From Actinostola sp. cb2023 (Eukaryota; Cnidaria; Anthozoa; Actiniaria; Actinostolidae), in the NCBI GenBank assembly GCA_033675265.1, contig JAUJYZ010000813.1, positions 62,001 through 126,000 on the forward strand: DNA of 64,000 nt, written 5' to 3'. The position numbers and the translations under genes were made by a program. This document shows, piece by piece, positions 11,396 through 22,867 of the stretch (the stretch's first letter is position 1; every line of letters begins with the position of its first letter). The notes beneath the pieces were generated by a model. It was not told the DNA's origin. It made no database searches and was given only the letters and a program-made list of their open reading frames with translations.

Positions 11396-11697
11396 CGAAT
11401 TCCTTGTTTATAGCAATTCCCTTAATTGGGAGCTCTTACGGTGGAAGGGTGTAAAGGCGCGCACCTATGAGCGCTTTAACCATGAATCCCTAGCTCGGAA
11501 TGAAAGTAAAGTTCCGTTTTTACTTTTATTTATTAAACAAGGGAAACTGGGAATTCGCATCAATAAATCTCAAAGTGGGAGAGAACCAGCAGCTCAAAAG
11601 AGATAACCAACTATGGTAGTTCCAATGACCTCACTATGTGGCCTTTTTAAAATAGTCAACTTTGTTTTGAATATGAGTTTGCGTTTCATTTTTACAG

Positions 11698-11844
11698 TGT
11701 TATACGCTATGTGGAGTTGGAGTACGACGAAGGTCGGTGACGTGTCCAAGAAAGAACATGTGTTCACATTCTACTAAACCTTTAGACAAGAAGCCATGTT
11801 ACCGGGGTCCCTGTCTTGAATGGGCCACAGGAAAGTGGACTAAG
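11698..11844 (+). CDS. Thrombospondin type-1 repeat exon
   Basis: The acceptor is CATTTTTACAG and the donor is TGGACTAAG followed by GTATGC. It holds 49 codons, phase 0 at both ends. The peptide reads C..LCGVGVRRRSVTC, continues with further conserved Cys, and ends PCLEWATGKWTK. That final W..GKW is the start of the next TSP1 repeat, so exon borders cut each repeat just after its Trp layer, as in ADAMTS-type TSP1 arrays. An upstream exon must supply the Trp strand of this repeat, and I did not find it. The product is probably a secreted matrix protein. Confidence 0.82.
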
Positions 11845-11890
11845 GTATGCGCTAACCTTTATATATATTGCTTGCTATCTGAATCAGCTG

Positions 11891-14765
11891 TTAAGGACGT
11901 CCGTGGTCATTGCTCGCGCGCATTCTTACTGCACACAATCGCGCGCGCCCTTAAACCGGAAGTCAAAATGACCAAAAACATTTTTTTCGAAATATGATCC
12001 ATTTTTCCTTATCATATCAAACTTATGTCCTGCATCATTGAACATTTGCTTCTGTTGGGATCCAGTATCACGCGGACAACGTTTTTGTTAATGCGCTTGC
12101 GCAAAATGATTGAATTACAATGTGCTTTGTTTACTAAAGCACGTTTGAGGCCGGATTGATCCAGCAATTTGTTCTGTGGCCGCTAAATAAAGCAGATTCG
12201 TATGTGACTGGTTTATCATTTCTCAAATCATCTTTTTGCTTTGACTGATGTGTAAAAAATATAAAAGAGGATGGTAAGCTGCATATGTTTCCTCAACAGG
12301 GGAAAATATATCACAAATTCGAACTTACTTATTGATCTTATGTGTAAATATTGGAAATTGCCTTCAAAAAACGTCCTTTCCGAGCCATAATGTATTTTCG
12401 AATTCCTCTATGTAGCTTCTACATACAGACCGGGATCAGCACCAATACATGTATTTTATATCAAAACGCGCGTAACATTACAGAGCATTAGAATCTGGCG
12501 GTAGGTTTTTGATTGACACAATTTCCAAGGGATTCAGAGGATTTTTGTGTGTAGTGTATGTCACGCTCTCCTATATCTCTTCAGAGATTTCAGCTCGATC
12601 TATTTTGAAGAAACGGAAAATGACGCGGTCAAATATATTTATTTTTGCTTGAATTTCCAGCTTATTCATTCCTTACATATTCGTCTTTTATATTCTGTTG
12701 GTAGGTTTTTGATTTGTATTTTAACAATGCAGTAAAAAGCAAAAATGCATCAAAATCATAAACTAGAAAAGAGGGAACCGTGAACGAAAATGCTGTAGGT
12801 ATACGTAGGATCTGTAAAAGATCTAATCAGCTATACATATGGCAAACATGAAATTCAAGAAAGGCTGATACTACGTAGAAATAAAAAGCTTAACAAAACA
12901 CCAACATGATAGAGCAAGAGAGAGCCAGGATCGGCAACCGTAGACAGCTGTTTCGTTCTTTTGGAACTCGTCAGTACGGTGTAGCGTGAGCAACAAACGC
13001 CAACTTAGAAAGCCAACGTATGTTACTTATGTTACTATACCTACAGCATTTTCGTTCACGGTTCCCTCTTTTCTAGTTTATATTTTCATGTTTTGGACCG
13101 TAGGTCTTCTTAGATCCGATATTCTGTACATTTTTAGCATAGTTTGTCTATGCATTCAGTGTAGGATTGGTTTTGTCCATCCACACCTAGGTTTTTAAAA
13201 CACAACACCGACATGATATTTTGGTTTCTTGCCCTTAGGACCATATTACCGCACGTGTTGTGGTGTGAGCCAATCGGCGGATTTCTAAATTTGAGCTGGT
13301 TGAGTTTCAGAGTCGATGCGCAAGTAACATACGTTGGCTTTCTAAGTTGGCGTTTGTTGCTCACGCTACACCGTACTGACGAGTTCCAAAAGAACGAAAC
13401 AGCTGTCTACGGTTGCCGATCCTGGCTCTCTCTTGCTCTATCATGTTGGTGTTGTGTTAAGCTTTTTATTTCTACGTAGTATCAGCCTTTCTTGAATTTC
13501 ATGTTTGCCATATGTATAGCTGATTAGATCTTTTACAGATCCTACGTATACCTACAGCATTTTCGTTCACGGTTCCCTCTTTTCTAGTTTATATTTTCAT
13601 GTTTTGGACCGTAGGTCTTCTTAGATCCGATATGCTGTACATGTTTAGCATAGTTTGTCTATGCATTCAGTGTAGGATTGGTTTTGTCCATCCACACCTA
13701 GGTTTAACTCAACACCGACATGATATTTTGGTTTCTTGCCCTTTGGACCATATTACCGCACGTGTTGTGGTGTGAGCCAATCGGCGGGTTTCTAAATTTG
13801 AGCTGGTTGAGTTTCAGAGTCGATGCGCAAGTAACATACGTTGGCTTTCTAAGTTGGCGTTTGTTGCTCACGCTACACCGTACTGACGAGTTCCAAAAGA
13901 ACGAAACAGCTGTCTACGGTTGCCGATCCTGGCTCTCTCTTGCTCTATCATGTTGGTGTTGTGTTAAGCTTTTTATTTCTACGTAGTATCAGCCTTTCTT
14001 GAATTTCATGTTTATCAAAATCATGCTGTTTTTATTGATAGACCGCCGTCGCCTCATCTCCATATGTGAAACAATGACCATTTGTATAACATAAGTTTGA
14101 TATGTGATATCTAAAATAGCTTTCTTAACATGTTTTCGATTCTCAAGCAGCGATTTTTAAAGAAACGAACTCTCATTAGTACCCAGTCTCCCCTCGGTAT
14201 TCAAAATGGCAGCCAATTTTCCGATTTTTACGGCAAAATATCACCGAAACGAACACGGTGACCCCCATTTTTTTCCTGCCTAAAATCTAGGTACTATAAA
14301 GATCTACAAAATATGTTAAAATGAAAAAAATGACATTACATGGCCATGGGAAAGACTGACATCAATATTTTCAAAACAATTACACCCCTCTACGGATTCG
14401 AACGACGCACATTTTGACGGCAACGCGCGGATTAAAACCTTCACAAATACTTCGAATTACCAGTTATTGAATTTATATTTAATCAATTATGTTAACTACA
14501 AATAGATTCAATGTCAGGTAAAATTTAATAGAATTTGAAGAACGTTTTCATGTAATTTTGATGTGTTCATTTGACACGATTACTTATCATAACTCGCTCG
14601 TCTTTCTCTTCAAAATCATCAGTTTTGTTCGGCGTGTAGCTTAAAAATGAAGACGGTGACCCCCATTTTTTATTTCAGTTTTTTAACTCTAATGCGATAG
14701 AGTATCTGTATGCCAAGTTTCAGAAAATTGACATTATAACTTCAATTGCCCACGAACGTCCTTAA
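11891..14765. mobile_element. TTAA-flanked transposon with nested insertion
   Basis: It begins TTAAGGACGTCCGTGG and ends with the inverse CCCACGAACGTCCTTAA, so TTAA probably is the target duplication. No transposase is seen. The interior 12015-12745 plus 14025-14108 matches, inverted, the segment 25728-26596, and it is split by a 1.27 kb insertion. It lies in the intron between the two TSP1 exons. Confidence 0.6.
12749..14025. mobile_element. Composite foldback insertion, RC(A)-B-A-B-A
   Basis: The insertion is flanked by ATCAAAATCAT on both sides (12749-12759 and about 14015-14025). It consists of block A inverted (about 12767-13030), block B (about 13040-13326), A (about 13327-13550), B again (about 13553-13833) and A again (about 13834-14010). 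Direct copies differ at only a few bases. Two 88-codon frames at 13213 and 13720 are the same repeat read twice and have no family signature. Confidence 0.75.
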
Positions 14766-15098
14766 AAGTCCTTGAATCTCATTGTTTACCTTGGGATTGA
14801 CTGAGAGGCAAACTGCCCTTCCATGTACTATAATATATGAACGGATATGATATATGTTGATATCAAGCAATATAACAATATAACAATGGAGGGTTTTTTG
14901 CTGATCATGATTAGACCATGTGATAATTTCATTACTATATTGCAGATGATAGTCACTAGTTAATGACCGAAATATCCAGTAGAAAATGGCAATCAAACTG
15001 AGACATCTTCTCGTTATCTATTTCTTTAAAATTGTATGCCCAAATCAACATTTTCAAGTACTAACTATTTTGTATTTGCCAAACCATCGTATAAGCTG

Positions 15099-15101
15099 TA
15101 C

Positions 15102-15134
<33 letters not shown>

Positions 15135-15156
15135 GGCGCGTTTTGATTGGATCCCA

Positions 15157-15190
<34 letters not shown>

Positions 15191-15271
15191 GGACGAGATT
15201 CAAAATGGCGTCTCGCTACAGCTACAGCTACGTACATTTTTTATCCACTGACTGATTTGGTAAATACTAAT
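15099..15271. mobile_element. MITE, about 170 bp
   Basis: The left end TTAGTATTTACCAAATCAG and the right end CTGATTTGGTAAATACTAA are inverse copies. It sits 20 bp before the splice acceptor of the TSP1 exon at 15292, so it provides the sequence where the branch point and pyrimidine tract would be. Confidence 0.75.
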
Positions 15272-15291
15272 TGACTGTTCGTTATTTACAG

Positions 15292-15436
15292 TGTTCAGCA
15301 CGTTGTGGCCAGGGTTTTCAAAGGCGCTCAGTAGCATGTCGTGACATTTTAACTGGAAAAATCAGCAACAAATGTGGTCAACGTAAACAACCGGCGGATG
15401 TCAAGGCTTGTAACGTAATACCCTGCAAATCACCAG
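15292..15436 (+). CDS. Thrombospondin type-1 repeat exon (second)
   Basis: The acceptor is CGTTATTTACAG. The peptide starts CSARCGQGFQRRSVAC, completing the W..GKW of the exon at 11698, and ends CNVIPCKSP with a donor CACCAG/GTATTT in phase 1. All six TSP1 cysteines are present across the two exons. Reading on would stop at 15451-15453, but splicing to the PLAC exon in matching phase is far more sensible. The intron before it holds a 2.9 kb TTAA-flanked element and a small MITE. Confidence 0.85.
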
Positions 15437-15449
15437 GTATTTCAGTTGA

Positions 15450-16236
15450 ATGATTGAACATATTTAGAACAATTCCTTGAAACGAAAACAGTGATCTAAA
15501 AGAAATTCAATAACAAATTAAAACAAAAAGCGGATTTACTCATTGAAAAAAGTGAGTTTTTGGATTTACGAAAGATCATACAAAACCACATAAAATCCCT
15601 TTCTTTCCAAACGCTCGTTTCACGGGTTTCAATGGGCTTCCTGTGTTCAGAGATCTTCTCTTCATGGAACACCTGTATCACAACTGAAGTAAAGGCGTTG
15701 CCTGTGGAGGATGATTGAACATATTTAGAACAATTCCTTGAAACGAAAACAGTGATCTAAAAGAAATTCAATAACAAATTAAAACAAAAAGCGGATTTAC
15801 TCATTGAAAAAAGTGAAAATCGAAAAAATTGAAAAAATTGAAAAAATTGAAAAAATTGAAAATCCCTTTCTTTCCAAACGCTCGTTTCACGGGTTTCAAT
15901 GGGCTTCCTGTGTTCAGAGATCTTCTCTTCATGGAACACCTGTATCACAACTGAAGTAAAGGCGTTGCCTGTGGAGGATGATTGAACATATTTAGAACAA
16001 TTCCTTGAAACGAAAACAGTGATCTAAAAGAAATTCAATAACAAATTAAAACAAAAAGCGGATTTACTCATTGAAAAAAGTGAGTTTTTGGATTTACGAA
16101 AGATCATACAAAACCACATAAAATCCCTTTCTTTCCAAACGCTCGTTTCACGGGTTTCAATGGGCTTCCTGTGTTCAGAGATCTTCTCTTCATGGAACAC
16201 CTGTATCACAACTGAAGTAAAGGCGTTGCCTGTGGA
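15450..16236. repeat. Three tandem copies of a 260-bp unit
   Basis: Units start at 15450, 15711 and 15978 with ATGATTGAACATATTTAG and end GGCGTTGCCTGTGGAGG. Units 1 and 3 are nearly identical. In unit 2 the middle is replaced by several copies of GAAAAAATT. The array fills the intron between the last TSP1 exon and the PLAC exon. Confidence 0.93.
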
Positions 16237-16275
16237 GGAGAAGAGAATTGAGTTCACTTTTGTTTTTGTTTGTAG

Positions 16276-16418
16276 TCACACGTCGTCGTTGCACCAGAGA
16301 CAAGTATAACAAGAAGCAATGTCATTCTGTTCTGAAATACAAGTTATGCCACGACAAAGTTTGGTACAGTTTATGTTGTAAGACCTGCGAGAGAATCGCA
16401 CCACCAAAATTTCTTTGA
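16276..16418 (+). CDS. PLAC-domain terminal exon
   Basis: The acceptor is TTTGTTTGTAG followed by TCACACGTC. The 2-base overhang TC completes the phase-1 codon left at 15436. The peptide has C..DKYNKKQCHSV, LCHDKVWYSLCCKTC and ends IAPPKFL before the stop at 16416-16418. This Cys pattern (C-C-C-CC-C, ending CCKTC) is the PLAC domain that closes ADAMTS, ADAMTSL, papilin and lacunin proteins. The exon is short and easily missed. Its intron contains three tandem copies of a 260-bp unit. Confidence 0.85.
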
Positions 16419-16947
16419 AGTGAACGAGACTGATTTCTCGCCATGTAGTAGTTCTCTTTTGATAAGGCACAGAACTGTCCAGCAAATGAAACCATACACG
16501 TGAAGTGAGGATGATTTTAAGGGATATTGTTCACGTACCAAACAAAAAATAGAGTTGGTTCACAAACAAGCAAAGAAACGATGCCCGTTCATTCAATGTC
16601 ATTTGTTTTCATCAAACAGGATGATTCACCATACTTTGTAGAATACAACGGCGCCAGCACTTTGATCCTTATCTTCTCAAACTCATTAATAATTCATGAG
16701 CTCAATAACCAATGAGCTCTTACGATTCGGGTCAGGTGGATGTATCTTGATACCGGAGGAAGAACTGATCAAGACACTGATCAAGACACTGATCAAGACA
16801 CAGTTGAACAATGGAATTTTAATAACAAATTCACTCTTAATTAATGTTACATCCGAGTAATCCTAACGAAATATGTAACAACTAATTAAATCTAAGTAAA
16901 CGAAATATAAGCGATATAGTGCTTATGAACTATTGCAAATCAAATAC
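16419..16947. other. 3' flank of the TSP1/PLAC gene
   Basis: It contains a short tandem repeat ACTGATCAAGAC (about 16765-16802, three and a half copies). It also has a segment TTCTCAAACTCATTAATAAT at about 16674, which recurs inverted on the far side of the Crypton at about 18592-18616. I see no clear polyadenylation signal close to 16418. Confidence 0.5.
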
Positions 16948-18325
16948 TTATTCGTTAGGCGCAGCTAAATAGAATGAGCAATTTGAAAACTCCCCGCCTT
17001 CAATGACTATGTTAGAATTTGAAGCCGTACTTGTTGAACTACTGCTACGTGCTATTTCTTCATCTTTCTTTGTCGCGTAATTAGTAGTTGGACCTAATAG
17101 TCCTGAAATCTTAGCGACATTTTCTTCGCTAGGTTTTTCGTAGTTGAAAAGGGAATTTGAACGATGGCCCGTCCTTTGACGGATGAGCTTCTCTTCAACC
17201 TCAGCATTGAAAAGACTCGAAGCACATGTAACACGTAAACAATGCGCCGTCTTACGTTTCACGCCTACTGTCTTACACATGTCCGGCAAAATTTTGTTTA
17301 CAGTATTTATACCGACGGGACTTTTTTCATAGGCAAACCTTTTAGCTGATGGTCGAAGATAAAACGCCGTAAATTGCTTACCAATTGTTTCTACCAGACC
17401 AATATACAAACGATATATATCTAATAAACATCGATCATGTTTTGCTCCTCTTTCATGACACACATGCTTCACTACTCTAGGTACGTATTTTAGATCACGG
17501 AGACCACCATGGAAGGTTTTAGATGCATTTTCCGTGAATGTTAAAAAATTAGAACCAATCTCAAAATTGTTAACAACGATATTCCTGTGCTCGCCACCAC
17601 GTAAGCCGAAAAGCTTCCCATTATAAAAATACACAGTATTAAGTAAAGACTTAGCGGTACAAGTTCCTAATAATCCTTGCTTCCAAAACATTTCCTCCTC
17701 TTCCTCGCTTACAAATTCTTTCTCATCCTTCTTGAACTTGATATGAAGCCCATCCCTTGTGCCGCATTTCATTTCAGCGTCGAGGGCACGACGAAATAGG
17801 CAAAATCTACAAATACCAAGAGCGTTTGTTAATTTAAACTAAAAATAAATACTGCACTGAAGCTAAGTACAGACAGAATGAACAAAATAACGTGAGTAAA
17901 TAGTTCACATACCGTTTATCCGAGATATCAAGTGGATTCAACGCCTCTGAGCCATTTATATCTGCAAGATGTCGCTTGAGGGAAGCTATTATTCCGTATA
18001 CTGTTTTGGGCGGATATCTTTCTCCAGACTCTTTCGCCACTTCCATCACAAATTTACTTAGCCAGTAATTCAGTGTCACATCATCCATGTCTTCGATTTC
18101 TACATCCAAAGATTTCACCTTATTCCATTGATATTCTTTGAAAAGACCCCCACAGTCTAATTGTGGCATCTTTACCACTCTCGTTCTTTGCCATTCTGTG
18201 AATATTTTTTGAGCCCAACGATTTTTATACTTTGTCGAAGCTGGCGTAGCGGAATCTACGAGAAAACCTTCCTCTGTAGTGCTTTTTGGCCGACGAAAAC
18301 GGGAAGCTCCTTCTTGCTGCTCCAT
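16948..18325 (-). mobile_element. Crypton tyrosine-recombinase transposon, apparently intact ORF
   Basis: Two exons, 18325-17913 and 17806-16948, join as DISDKR/FCLFRRALDAEMK. The donor is AAACG/GTATGTG and the acceptor TTTGTAG, giving 423 codons without interruption. The N-terminal part has the SAM-like DNA-binding region (W..KIF.EW...R, YPPKTVYGIIASLKRH). The C-terminal part carries the catalytic set: Arg in LFGLRGGEHRN, HCLRVT, the His of RTGHRS and the Tyr of FNYEKP, in the DUF3504 arrangement. The ATG at 18325 is the first sensible start. The tail is Ser/Thr-rich. It integrates by site-specific recombination, so no target duplication is expected. It inserted between the two convergent genes. 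Confidence 0.85.
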
Positions 18326-18591
18326 CTCGCACTTATGCAAATTAAGTCCCGAGAAATCATAGTATACCTCCCAGAGGATTTAAAAATTAAAAAAACTCAC
18401 GGGAATCTCTGATTACTGCTATTCCGTTTTGTCCTTATCAAAACTTTTGTTCCACCATGAACATGGATCTCTACTTGCAGTGTTACGAAATACAATACAA
18501 TACAATAGTTTATTAACAATTAAGAACCTTACAAAGGAGTCTATATGAATGACTGGTACTCGAGTTCATTCCGTATTAATCCCTTCGGGAA

Positions 18592-18770
18592 GCTCACTCA
18601 TTATTAATGAGTTTGAGAAGCCATACCAACAACTCGTGCTTCGTGTTTCATCAGGGGAATCAAGCAGCAGCAGCAGCAGCAGCAGCAGCTGCTACGGCCT
18701 CGTGCTTTCATTAGTTTCTCGGTGTTTTGAACCCCTGATGAAACACTCGCACTCGTTGTTGATATAGTAC
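18592..18770. repeat. Foldback with (AGC)n core
   Basis: Arms CAACAACTCGTGCTTCGTG..CATCAGGGG (about 18627) and its inverse (about 18731-18760) flank nine or so AGC triplets. The unit lies just 5' of the Crypton gene. Confidence 0.7.
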
Positions 18771-19346
18771 GTCAACTTCTTAGTATTTGTACGGTTTCGT
18801 TTGCCTGACAGTACTTATAGTTGTCCAAAAACGCAGTTGATGTTGCACAAAGGGACGTTTGAAACTGTGTTTCAAGTAATAGATCAAACATTCTAAAGGT
18901 GAGTTCTTCCTTCCATTTCAAAACACCGAGAAGTAGGTTAAAACGAGTCACAGCCGAGATGTTTTTAAACCAACTACGAGGTGTTTTGTTATATTGGAGG
19001 AAGAACACTTTCTCGTGTTTCATCTAGCTTCTCAAGCCATGAATAATTCTTGGAGAATTTCAAAGTTAAAGTTGACCAAATCATACGCTAATTAAGATCA
19101 CATATCCAAACCTCCTTCACGGTAGTGATTTCGTTTGTTTTGTCCTCATGAATTATTAATGACCTTGAACCATTTTTGCTAAGCTCAACTGTAGCCGTCC
19201 TTGTATTATTATTAAAAATATTATTATTGTAAGCTAATTCATGCGCCCTGTACGTTTTAGTATATTCCACTCAAGTCACTCAAGTACGTAGTTTGATACT
19301 TGAACTATCAGCCAATTACAAGATGATGACAATTTGCTGTGTAAAA

Positions 19347-20036
19347 GGTACCAGGGGACCTTCGTGATCACTGTTCACTGAAAGCCGCGTAGCGCGCTAA
19401 CCACTCGTCCAACATGTATAAAAGTATACATTTTCTTAAAGCTGAATAAATGCAGATTCTTAATATGCTGGAGATTATTTCCTATTTTATAAATATTTTT
19501 TGTTATTGCATATTTAAAAAATTTGACCGGCCTTGTTCAAAGATAATTTTGCACGCGGGAATTCAATCGATTTCTAAACTGAAAATGCCATTGCAATGAG
19601 CACACTTTGTTCCAAAAAACTGTGTCTCCGATTTTTGATACGTTGCCTCGTTTAAAAGTTATTTGATTATTTATGTGTAAATCGCTTAAAAACACATTAA
19701 TGAACTTTGACAGCAAATATCTCCTCAACAAAAGCGTTTATCGAAAATCGGAGAAACGTTTTGTAAAACAAAGTGTGCTCATTACAATGGTACTTTCCGT
19801 TTAAAAATCGATTGAATTCCCGCGTGCAAAATTATCTTTGAACAAGGCCGGTCGAATTTTCTAAAATGTGCAATAACAAACAATATTTATAAAATAGGAA
19901 ATAATCTCCAGCATATTTAGAATCTACATTTATTCAGCTTTAAGAAAATGTATACTTTTATACATGTTGGACGTGTGGTTAGCGCGCTATGCGGCTTTCA
20001 GTGAACAGTGGTCACGAAGGTCCCCTGGTACCTTAA
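19347..20036. mobile_element. Foldback element, GGTACC end, TTAA on the right
   Basis: Arms of roughly 280 bp start GGTACCAGGGGACCTTCGTG and end with the inverse, followed by TTAA at 20033-20036. The left flank is AAAA, a decayed TTAA. The sequence resembles the element at 52759-53787 in end motif and in interior phrases (GTATACATTTTCT, GTCTCCGATTT). There is no coding capacity. Confidence 0.75.
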
Positions 20037-20293
20037 ACATAATTCTGATGGTTGAATTGATACATTGCTCACCAACATTTATTGCTAAGCTGAACTTTGT
20101 AGTCTTTTTATTGTTCTCTGGTTCAGATAACACTCCGTTTTGCATCGGTTCTGCCAAGGATATTCCGAGATTGAGTAGCAAATCAGAGCTCGAGAAAAGT
20201 GCTATCCCCTGTGATGTATACTAAATAAGGATATTTTGATCTCGGGTAGTTAGGATTCCATACTTGTTACAGCTAATTTACCTCACGCGTGAC

Positions 20294-20697
20294 CTCAGGC
20301 AACCCAACCATTGCTTTTTAGGCTATTTAATAATCAATATAAATACATTTATATTTGCGCGTCTTTTTTTTGATGGGTTTCCTGTGGTAGAGCGCGCGTG
20401 CGCAATACGTATTATATTGGGCTTCCTGTGTTGAGTATGGTATAATGTTGGACTCCCTGTGCGCGTCCCGCAGTAGATGTGTATATTTTCACTTCTACAC
20501 TTGTGCGGGCACTTCTTGCGGGACGCGCACAGGGAGCCTAACATAGGACGTTACTCAGCACATGCACAGGGAGCCCGACATAATACGTATTGAGCGCTCG
20601 CGCTCTACCACAGGAAACCCATAAAAAAGTCGCAAATATCATTTTATTTGATTATTTAGTAGCCCCAAAAGCAATGGTTGGGCTGCCTGTGGCGTGA
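20294..20697. mobile_element. MITE, CAGGCAGCCCAACC family
   Basis: The left end CAGGCAACCCAACCATTGC and right end GCAATGGTTGGGCTGCCTG are inverse. The interior shares GATGGGTTTCCTGTGGTAGAG with the larger elements at 56-62 kb, so this is a short relative of them. Confidence 0.8.
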
Positions 20698-20929
20698 GCA
20701 GTAAATCGAAACATTCAAATGAAGTTTTGAAGTCTAGACTCGAGTCTCGAACATTCAGACAGAAAAATCAAATCTCCACGAATATATATATAAGAAAAAG
20801 TATCAGATGTCTGTTTACTCAGGCTGTTGTGACTGCAGAGTATATAGGCTTAGCTGGTACAAATTTTCATCCAATTTAATTTTAATTTTATGACCGTTTT
20901 TGAGAAAATATTTAGTGGTCTGTAGGAGA

Positions 20930-21345
20930 TTCCCCCTGGGGTGGGGGGGGGGGGGGCGGGGTACTCACTTTGTCCAAATGGTAGGGGTGATCGGCGGTCG
21001 GTTTTGAAAACGACTTCTAAAAGGTACGCATAAATTGAAAGAGCTGTTGAAGTCGTGTTCATTCCTGAAAGATACGACCATATATGGCAAAAAAGTGATT
21101 GTGCTGATATCGTTTAATCAGTGACTGGACAACATCTTTCTTCTGTCCTTTCATGTTCGTTCAATAAAGAAAATAAATAACACTTGAACCTAAAAGGTAC
21201 GGAGTGATGTTACGTAACTGACTTTTGAGTCGGAACCCCTAAAAGATACAGACAGAAAATATTTTCAACCCTAAAAGGACCGCCATTTGGACAAAGGTAG
21301 TACCCCCCCCCCCCCCCTCCCCGGGGGGGGGTAATTCCGTTGGAC
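20930..21345. mobile_element. Foldback with poly-G/poly-C ends
   Basis: The left end has a 13-G run after CCCTGGGGTG, then GTACTCACTTTGTCCAAATGG. The right end is the inverse (CCATTTGGACAAAGGTAGTA) followed by a run of Cs. Inside, CTAAAAGGTACG-like phrases recur. The G runs could form quadruplexes. Confidence 0.75.
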
Positions 21346-22671
21346 TTTGAAATGTTCAAACCGTTATTTGAAATGTTGATTTCAAATGTTCGAATTACTG
21401 GTCACGCGTGACGTAAATTAGCTGTAACAGTTGTAACATCTTCATGATGTAGTTGGTTGTATTTTAACTAGATTTCTAGATAGTTACAGTAAACGTCTAA
21501 ATAGTCGATAGAGGTTGACTATTTCAAATCAATAAATTTGTAGATCTAACACAATTACCTCCCATCATGCTGTTTCTACTTTCATTGAGCAGCGAGGAGC
21601 AGTGAGTACGCATTCGATCCTTCTATCGTACCCCACCCTTCTCCTAATATCACTCGATACTTCTATCGTACCCCATCCTTCTCCTAATATCACTCGATAC
21701 CTCTATCGTACCCCACCCTTCTCCTAATATCACTCGATACTTATATCGTACCCCACCCTTCTCCTAATCTCACTCGATACCTCTATCGTACCCCACCCTT
21801 CTCCTAATCTCACTCGATACTTCTATCGTACCCCGCCCTTCTCCTAATATGACTCGATACTTTCTATCCTACCCCCCCTTCTCCTAATATCACTCGATAC
21901 TTCTATCCTACCCCACCCTTCTCCTAATATCACTCGATACTTCTATTGTACCCCACCCTTCTCCTAATATCACTCGATACTTCTATCGTACCCCATCCTT
22001 CTCCTAATATCACTCGATACCTCTATCGTACCCCACCCTTCTCCTAATATCACTCGATACCTCTATCGTACACCACCCTTCTCCTAATATCACTCGATAC
22101 TTATATCGTACCCCCACCCTTCTCCTAATATCACTCGATACTTCTATCCTACCCCACCCTTCTCCTAATATCACTCGATACTTCTATTGTACCCCACCCT
22201 TCTCCTAATATCACTCGATACTTCTATCGTACCCCATCCTTCTCCTAATATCACTCGATACCTCTATCGTACCCCACCCTTCTCCTAATATCACTCGATA
22301 CCTCTATCGTACACCACCCTTCTCCTAATATCACTCGATACTTATATCGTACCCCCACCCTTCTCCTAATATCACTCGATACTTATATCGTACCCCACCC
22401 TTCTCCTAATATCACTCGATACTTATATCGTGCCCCACCCTTCTCCTAATCTCACTCGATACTTCTATCGTACCCCACCCTTCTCCTAATCTCACTCGAT
22501 ACCTCTATCGTATCCCACCGTTCTCCTAATCTCACTCGATACCTCTATCGTACCCCACCCTTCTCCTAATATCACTCGATACTTCTATCCTACACCACCC
22601 TTCTCCTAATATCACTCAATACTTCTATCGTACACCACCCTTCTCCTAATATCACTTGATACTTCTATCGT

Positions 22672-22867
22672 ACGTTTATTGATCAACGTTTATCAATAAA
22701 CGAACACATTTACTTTCCCCAGGTGTATAAAAGTTTGTTTTAAAACCTTGTAATTTACATAGCCCAACACACTACCAATGAAGGTCGCAGTATCACGACC
22801 GAAACATCTAGAATAAAATAAATCTACAATCAAATCAGTGACAACTCCTTTCGTTTTCAAATCTAAC
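22672..22867. mobile_element. 196-bp insert in satellite, copy 1
   Basis: It starts ACGTTTATTGATCAACG, a small palindrome, and ends TTTCAAATCTAACACTCG. It contains GGTCGCAGTATCACGACCGAAAC, a short hairpin followed by GAAAC, which is reminiscent of a hammerhead core but imperfect. It differs by only about two bases from the copy at 24127. Confidence 0.7.

Noticed and set aside
13213..13986. Two matching 88-codon frames, possible duplicated small gene
   Set aside because: They are the same block of a composite insertion read twice. There is no family signature, and the inverted copy also gives open frames.
15496..16257. Repeated - strand frames of 61-77 codons
   Set aside because: They come from the tandem triplication in an intron and lack any domain signature.
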